A DNA stretch of 64,000 nt. Origin: Leptospira interrogans serovar Manilae. Its GTDB lineage: Bacteria; Spirochaetota; Leptospiria; Leptospirales; Leptospiraceae. Made by a program: the position numbers and the translations under genes. This document shows positions 58,668-64,000 of the stretch, in pieces. The notes beneath the pieces were generated by a model. That model was given only the letters and a program-made list of their open reading frames with translations, made no database searches and was not told where the DNA came from. Where the stretch lies: the NCBI GenBank assembly GCA_945887855.1, contig CAMCZP010000006.1:1-64000 (forward strand). The letters run 5' to 3'. Numbering within the stretch: the first letter of the stretch is position 1; every line of letters begins with the position of its first letter.

Positions 58668-60173
58668 GTTTATCCACTTTTAAATCAGTATCCATTTATG
58701 GGAGCCAATCCTAACTCCAAAAACTCACCAAACTCTATCCATAGTTTTGTAATTACTCGGGATGACAAACCAAAAGATGAATGTGCAATTTTCGGAATAT
58801 ACAATTCTCCTGAGGCTTCTAACTTTACCTACCTTGGTCTTTATTCTATGCAGCACAGAGGCCAAGAGTCTGCTGGGATTGTATCTACTGATGGAGAGCT
58901 TCTCTATAGATTTGCTGGAATGGGTTTGGTGGCAAATGTTTTTAACCAAACCAACCTAAAAGATTTAAAAGGTAAATCTGCAATTGGACATAATCGCTAT
59001 TCTACCACAGGTGCTAGCTTTTTAAAGAATGCTCAGCCACTTCGAGTAGAATCTCACCTTGGAGCGATATCTCTAGCCCATAATGGGAACCTAGTAAATT
59101 CTTATGATATCCGCAGAGAATTGGAGTTAGAAGGAAGCATTTTCCAAACTACAATAGACAGTGAAATCATCGTACACCTTATGGCAAAGTCTAAAAGTAG
59201 TAATATCCTAGAAGCTATATCAGATGCTTTAAAAAAGATATATGGAGCTTATTCCCTTTTGATTATGACCAACCGGTATCTAGTAGCTGTTCGGGATCCT
59301 AATGGATTTCGTCCTTTGGTTATGGGAGAGAGAAGTGATGGATCAATAGTTTTTGCTTCTGAAACCTGTGCATTTGATATTACAGATACTAAGTACATCC
59401 GGGATGTAGAGCCTGGCGAAATGGTAGTAGTAGATCACTATGGAGTTAAATCCTTTTTTCCTTTTGCAAAAAAATCCCATAGTTTGTGTATATTTGAATA
59501 TATCTATTTCTCCAGGCCAGACTCTTATATATTTAACGAATCTGTGTATAAGATCCGAAAACAATTGGGTTTCTACCTTGCAAAAATGCTTCCCGTTGAT
59601 GCAGACGTTGTGATATCAGTTCCTGATTCTGCAAATGTTGCTGCTCTTGGTTACAGTGAAGCTTCCAAGATACCCTTTGCAATGGGCTTAATAAGATCAC
59701 ATTATATAGGCAGAACATTCATTGAACCTGATCAGAAAATTAGAGATTTCGGTGCAAAAATTAAATATAATGTAGTACGTGATGTTGTATTTGATAAAAG
59801 AGTAATTATAATTGACGACTCAATTATGAGAGGAACAACAAGTAGAAAAATAGTTAAAATGATTCGTAATGCTGGTGCAAAGGAAATACATATGAGAATT
59901 TCTGCTCCTCCAACTATAAATCCATGTTATTATGGGATAGATATTCCTACACATAAGGAACTTATAGCTGCATCACATACCATAGAGGAAATTAGAAAAT
60001 ACTTAAGAGTAGACACTTTAGCTTACTTAGATTTACAAACTATGCACAATGCGGCAGGACAAGATTTAGAAAAATCTAGATATTGTGATGCATGTTTTAC
60101 AGGAAAATATCCCGTGCCTTTTACACCAAATGATAATTCAAAAGAGAAGTATCTATTTGAAAATTTAGAGTAA
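58662..60173 (+). CDS. purF: Amidophosphoribosyltransferase
   Basis: First step of purine synthesis: PRPP plus glutamine to phosphoribosylamine. The glutaminase nucleophile is C41 in DECAIFGIY, so a propeptide of about 40 residues is removed; starting at ATG 58698 instead would shorten it to 28. The PRPP site is VIIIDDSIMRGTTSRK. Cysteines in SLCIFEYIYFSRPDS, INPCYYGID and RYCDACFTGKYP match the [4Fe-4S] ligands of the Bacillus-type enzyme. 503 residues. Its last 9 bases overlap the convergent unknown gene. Confidence 0.95.
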   Translation: MHVYPLLNQYPFMGANPNSKNSPNSIHSFVITRDDKPKDECAIFGIYNSPEASNFTYLGLYSMQHRGQESAGIVSTDGELLYRFAGMGLVANVFNQTNLKDLKGKSAIGHNRYSTTGASFLKNAQPLRVESHLGAISLAHNGNLVNSYDIRRELELEGSIFQTTIDSEIIVHLMAKSKSSNILEAISDALKKIYGAYSLLIMTNRYLVAVRDPNGFRPLVMGERSDGSIVFASETCAFDITDTKYIRDVEPGEMVVVDHYGVKSFFPFAKKSHSLCIFEYIYFSRPDSYIFNESVYKIRKQLGFYLAKMLPVDADVVISVPDSANVAALGYSEASKIPFAMGLIRSHYIGRTFIEPDQKIRDFGAKIKYNVVRDVVFDKRVIIIDDSIMRGTTSRKIVKMIRNAGAKEIHMRISAPPTINPCYYGIDIPTHKELIAASHTIEEIRKYLRVDTLAYLDLQTMHNAAGQDLEKSRYCDACFTGKYPVPFTPNDNSKEKYLFENLE

Positions 60174-60941
60174 GTCAGTATAGGAGTTTTTTGTATAATC
60201 AAGGAAAAAACAATTTCTTCCCCTCCATACTATAAAATGTTTTAGATCTTCCATATTTGATCCAGTTTCAATTTTTCTTTCTTTTAATTCGTTTTCTTCC
60301 ATAGTTTCTTCTGCAATAAGAGAATCAAATCTGATACATCTATATCCATCTAATAATCTAAGAATCAGTAGATTAGATTTTTCTGGTTTTAAATTTGGAT
60401 ACTCGATTTGAATAGGAGAAAGTGGAAAAATAGAAATTTTTTTATTGTTATAAGATAAATATTTTACTGAATAATCAATATTTTTAATAACTTTCTTATA
60501 AACATTTGGTACTACATATATACTTTCTTGAAATTGCAAAATTAAATACTTATCAAAAGAAGGTATTATTTTATCTATATCTTCATTTATATCCGTATTT
60601 TTTTTTGCTTTTTTTTCATAATAAATTGAACTTATTTGATTAGATGTATCTTTTTCATTTAGTTTATTAAGCAAAGAATGGATTCTATTGAATTCACTTT
60701 TCTTATATGATTTCTTGGCTCTAAACAATTCAAATTTTTCTTGGATAGATTTTAATCTTTCCTCAAAATAATTAGATTTTTCTTGTTTAGCTATTGATAG
60801 CAAATTTCGTAGTATACCTTCGAATTGGTACATCTGTTCATTATTATAAAATGTTGATTTTTCAATTCTATCAAATAGAATTTCAGCTTTAGCTTTTAAG
60901 TCATAAAAATCCTTATTATTATGAACTTCTTTTGATTCCAT
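60165..60941 (-). CDS. Hypothetical protein with possible CheW-like C-terminal half
   Basis: 258 residues, cytoplasmic. The N-terminal 110 residues are helical and charged (FEERLKSIQEKFELFRAKKSYKKSEF). The second half is beta-rich; KYLILQFQESIYVVPNV and KISIFPLSPI have the rhythm of CheW (strand, pocket, PxL), but identity is too low to claim the family. It follows rodA by 2 bases, so it is probably co-transcribed with mrdA-rodA. Confidence 0.5.
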   Translation of the reverse strand: MESKEVHNNKDFYDLKAKAEILFDRIEKSTFYNNEQMYQFEGILRNLLSIAKQEKSNYFEERLKSIQEKFELFRAKKSYKKSEFNRIHSLLNKLNEKDTSNQISSIYYEKKAKKNTDINEDIDKIIPSFDKYLILQFQESIYVVPNVYKKVIKNIDYSVKYLSYNNKKISIFPLSPIQIEYPNLKPEKSNLLILRLLDGYRCIRFDSLIAEETMEENELKERKIETGSNMEDLKHFIVWRGRNCFFLDYTKNSYTDLL

Positions 60942-60943
60942 GA

Positions 60944-62458
60944 TTAGTTAGCATGTTTTCTTATTTTAATTGAGATGATGATGCCAACTGCCATCATAGA
61001 CATTATGAGGTGAGATCCTCCATAGCTGACAAAAGATAAAGGAAGACCCGTGACTGGAAGTAGACCCAATACAATTCCTAAATTAATAAACATATGAAAA
61101 AATATCAAAGCAACTATACCTGCAGCTAGTAAAGATCCAAATTTATCTTTACTTTCAAAGCTGACTTGCAACCCTCTCAGTGGAATTGCCAACAAGATAA
61201 AAACCAAGAATACCGAACCTACAAAACCAGTTTGCTCTGCCCATGAAGCAAAAATAAAGTCTGTACTACTTTCAGGAACATGTGGAACTCTTCCCTCTGT
61301 CATTTCACCATAAGTAAGCCCTTTTCCTAAGAATCTACCTGACCCAATTGCTGGTTTTGAAGCCCTAAGTTGGTAACCTGCTCCCTGTTTAAACTGATCC
61401 GGATTTATAAATGCTGTTAGTCGTATAACTTGATTTTCCCTAAAAGGAATATACTTAATGACCAGAGATGCAAAAATAATACTCAATCCTAATACACCTA
61501 AACTTATATAGTATTGACGAAATTGATCTCTTCCTCTTGCAAATCGAATGATAAGAAGTATCAAACTTATGAATATTAAAATTAAACCAAACCCTGTCAT
61601 TATAGTTTCATTCATAAAAATCTGGAAAAAGAAATTTGTATTTTCTTCCATTACTTGATCTACTGCTTCCTGTAGTACATGCAATAATTTTTGAGATGGG
61701 GGATCGATAGGAATATTTCCTATAACTACACTTTTATTTTTTAGAAGCAACCATATCTTTCCCTGAACTTTATTTACCAAACTAACGAGTTCCGAATTAT
61801 TTATCTTAATAAGTTGATCAATCAATGGCTGAGTGAGAGTAATCTTTGTATACTCTACATACATAGGTATTGCCAATGATATAAACCCCAAAGTTATCAG
61901 AGAGCCTATATGCAGAATATCTGCTCCTCCTAAAAATAAAATTGCTAGAAGTATAGGAAGGAATGACACTGCTGTACCAAAATCTGGCTGTAGTATAATC
62001 AACACCATTGGAAGTATTACAATTAAGAAAGGAATTATAAGAACTGAAATATTCCTTATCTCCCTTTCTCGTATCACAAGATATTGACCCAAAAGTATCA
62101 CGGTAGCAAGTTTTGCAATTTCACTTGTTTGTATTTGTATTGAACCTAGTTTTAACCATGATCTAGCTCCTCTACCCGAGGGTAGATATCCTATACCCGG
62201 GATTAGAGTAAGTACTAATAAAGCTATTGAAAATAAGTAAATAGGAAGAGCGTACGATCCCAATAATTGATAGTTTATTCTAGTCATCAAGACCATCGCT
62301 ATCATCCCTATGAAAAAGTAGATTAGCTGCCTCCACCATTTTCCAGGTCCATCCATGATATTAAATTCTTGGGTATAAAGAGTTATTATTCCGCATGCAA
62401 CTGCAACTACTACACAAAAAATAAGAATATAATCTAATTTTTCTAACCTTTTTTCCAT
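60944..62458 (-). CDS. rodA: Rod-shape protein RodA (SEDS glycosyltransferase), with insertion
   Basis: Membrane peptidoglycan polymerase that works with PBP2 during cell elongation. Ten or so membrane helices; the signature [14 protein letters not shown] and the Asp-containing [18 protein letters not shown] loop are intact. At 504 residues it exceeds the usual 370-400; the extra sequence lies around residues 205-275 ([20 protein letters not shown], then [15 protein letters not shown]) in an extracytoplasmic loop. The start ATG shares its A with the mrdA stop (TAATG), i.e. coupled translation. Confidence 0.92.
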   Translation of the reverse strand: MEKRLEKLDYILIFCVVVAVACGIITLYTQEFNIMDGPGKWWRQLIYFFIGMIAMVLMTRINYQLLGSYALPIYLFSIALLVLTLIPGIGYLPSGRGARSWLKLGSIQIQTSEIAKLATVILLGQYLVIREREIRNISVLIIPFLIVILPMVLIILQPDFGTAVSFLPILLAILFLGGADILHIGSLITLGFISLAIPMYVEYTKITLTQPLIDQLIKINNSELVSLVNKVQGKIWLLLKNKSVVIGNIPIDPPSQKLLHVLQEAVDQVMEENTNFFFQIFMNETIMTGFGLILIFISLILLIIRFARGRDQFRQYYISLGVLGLSIIFASLVIKYIPFRENQVIRLTAFINPDQFKQGAGYQLRASKPAIGSGRFLGKGLTYGEMTEGRVPHVPESSTDFIFASWAEQTGFVGSVFLVFILLAIPLRGLQVSFESKDKFGSLLAAGIVALIFFHMFINLGIVLGLLPVTGLPLSFVSYGGSHLIMSMMAVGIIISIKIRKHAN

Positions 62459-64000
62459 TATGGAGAAACCTCTTCATCCGCATCAGACTCAATTGTATCA
62501 TCTTCTTGGATCAATGGAGTTTCTTCTCCCATTTTAGGACCTGCATCAATTTTCTCTCTACGAACAAATGAACCTGGAGGAAACGCAGCTTTGAACACAT
62601 CACGGGCAATTGGTCCTGCTCCAACTGCTCCACCCACTCCATGCTCCACAAAGACTCCCACGATGACTTGTTCATCCGCAGGAGCTCCAAAGGGTGCATA
62701 GCCAACAAACCATGCATGGTTGGAGGATGACTGACCTCGTCTTCTTGTTTGAGCTGTTCCTGTTTTTCCTGCAATTTCAGGAAGGTCAGGTTGGTTTAAG
62801 AGCCTTGATGCTGTTCCTGTTTTTGCTACTGCCCTCAGACCTTGGTTCAATGCTTCTAAGGTTGAAACTTTTATGGGAATATCCCTTAGTACTTTAGGTG
62901 TTGTTCTATATACGATTGAGTTATCTAAGGGATTTCTCATTTCTCCTAAAATATAAGGTTGGTACACCTTACCATTATTAGCTATAGCCATATAAAATAA
63001 TGTCATAGCTATTGGAGTTACAGTAATATATCCCTGACCAATTGATAAATTGATAGTATCTCCATCATACCATTTATTACCGTATGACCTTTTCTTCCAT
63101 TCATTACTTGGAACAAAACCTTCAATTTCTCCAGGTAAATCAATATTAGTTCTTTTATCTAATCCGAATAATCTTGAATAGTATAGAATTGCTTCAGAAC
63201 CTAATTTATAACCAAGATTATAAAAATATACCGAGCAAGATTTCTCTAAAGCGTGTATCAAATCATTGTTGCCATGACCTTTTTTATCCCAACAAAGAAA
63301 TTCTTGGTCCGGTACTCCAGCAAATGAGCTTTTTAAATAAAAACGGCTATTACACATAAAAGTATTTGTTGCCATATAATTAATCTTATGCTCACTCTCA
63401 AGGGCAGCAAGTCCAACCAGTGTTTTGAATGTAGAAGCTGGAGGAAACTTTGATTGCAATGCCATATTTAAGAAACCTTTATTTTTCTTAATCTTATTGA
63501 AATGATCCTGTCTCTTTTGTTTATTTTTTCCAGATAGAATATTTGGATCAAAGCTTGGGTTGGAAGCAAGAGCTAAAACTTCTCCTGTGGACGGGCGTAT
63601 TGCAATAACAGTGCCTCTGAAATCTTTCAAGGCGTTGTACGCTGCAAATTGAATTTTTTTATCTAATGTAAGAATTAAATTATTTCCCATTCTAGCATGT
63701 TCAATAATTCTTTCTTCTTCTATATTTCCATCTGAATTTCTTTTCTGAATTCTAAATCCATCTGAACCTCTTAAATGCTGGTCGTATTGTAACTCTAAGC
63801 CACTTTTACCTAAGAGCTGATAGGATTTTATCTCTCTATTTTTTAAATCATTAGTACTAGGCAATCCAACATAGCCAGTAACATGAGCTAGAGCAGGTCC
63901 CATGTGATAAATTCTACGTGGGGTTGGGATAAAATTTACATTTCTTCCAATATTATCAAAAAGTGTAATCCTTTCATGCTGTTCAGGTGTAACTCCTTGT
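62458..64000 (-). CDS. mrdA: Penicillin-binding protein 2 (partial, runs off the window)
   Basis: Elongation transpeptidase partner of RodA. The C-terminal part is present: SxxK as [18 protein letters not shown] as SxN, and [10 protein letters not shown]. An apparent start at 63903 is internal: the frame continues upstream to the window edge ([15 protein letters not shown] before [13 protein letters not shown]), so the N-terminus lies beyond 64000. C-terminal Glu/Asp-rich tail. The operon order mrdA-rodA-unknown is consistent with elongasome genes. Confidence 0.93.
   Translation of the reverse strand, partial: QGVTPEQHERITLFDNIGRNVNFIPTPRRIYHMGPALAHVTGYVGLPSTNDLKNREIKSYQLLGKSGLELQYDQHLRGSDGFRIQKRNSDGNIEEERIIEHARMGNNLILTLDKKIQFAAYNALKDFRGTVIAIRPSTGEVLALASNPSFDPNILSGKNKQKRQDHFNKIKKNKGFLNMALQSKFPPASTFKTLVGLAALESEHKINYMATNTFMCNSRFYLKSSFAGVPDQEFLCWDKKGHGNNDLIHALEKSCSVYFYNLGYKLGSEAILYYSRLFGLDKRTNIDLPGEIEGFVPSNEWKKRSYGNKWYDGDTINLSIGQGYITVTPIAMTLFYMAIANNGKVYQPYILGEMRNPLDNSIVYRTTPKVLRDIPIKVSTLEALNQGLRAVAKTGTASRLLNQPDLPEIAGKTGTAQTRRRGQSSSNHAWFVGYAPFGAPADEQVIVGVFVEHGVGGAVGAGPIARDVFKAAFPPGSFVRREKIDAGPKMGEETPLIQEDDTIESDADEEVSP

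Overview
The window is AT-rich (about one third G+C by eye) and reads as a chromosome segment of a spirochaete, most likely Leptospira or another Leptospiraceae member. The reasons are the many lipoproteins with relaxed spirochaetal lipoboxes, the large membrane-HAMP-SpoIIE-TPR phosphatase, the density of signalling genes and the very large lipoproteins of unknown function. This placement is inference from protein style; no rRNA or tRNA gene was seen that could confirm it. No phage, insertion sequence or CRISPR array was recognised. Coding density is high and no gene-free stretch exceeds about 270 bases.

Layout. 0-5 kb: a GHKL-like/HDOD regulator, then a convergent pair of envelope genes (sulfatase-superfamily membrane enzyme; degenerate peptidase-MA/TPR protein). 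5-10.7 kb: thymidylate kinase facing a six-gene minus-strand operon (alpha/beta hydrolase, DUF218, M48 protease, three tandem AIM24 paralogues). 10.7-15.6 kb: a cluster of three hairpins, a metzincin-like lipoprotein, then a minus-strand operon of a DUF3347-like lipoprotein, a Cys-rich unknown, an RNA uracil methyltransferase and a SpoIID protein. 15.8-25.2 kb: plus-strand hybrid histidine kinase, DCC protein, SpoIIE phosphatase, signal peptidase I, FtsI-type PBP and an SDR enzyme. 25.2-31.6 kb: TPR protein, SHOCT lipoprotein, and the operon yceI-pheT-sugar nucleotidyltransferase. 31.7-37.1 kb: clpS-like gene and a tightly packed trio (beta-grasp membrane protein, 915-residue acidic repeat protein, GAF/degenerate-GGDEF protein). 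37.3-44.3 kb: complete F-type ATP synthase operon (an AtpI-like gene, then atpB-E-F-H-A-G-D-C). 44.5-56.7 kb: WbuC cupin, two roughly 1,200-residue lipoproteins, a VPS62-like lipoprotein, msrA, and a two-cysteine NifU-like/pentapeptide fusion. 56.8-64 kb: Nudix, RNase D, purF, an unknown gene, rodA and the 3' part of mrdA, which runs off the window.

How it works together. Cell-wall growth (PBP2/RodA, FtsI-type PBP, SpoIID) and export (signal peptidase I) recur. Signalling is represented by HDOD, hybrid kinase, SpoIIE and GAF proteins. Energy metabolism is the ATP synthase operon.

The least explained elements are these: the acidic protein carrying about 22 copies of a motif resembling the CheY-binding N-terminus of FliM; a 99-bp structured repeat found twice, each time directly after a stop codon; a three-hairpin GC-rich island; and the NifU-like/pentapeptide fusion lacking the third ligand cysteine.
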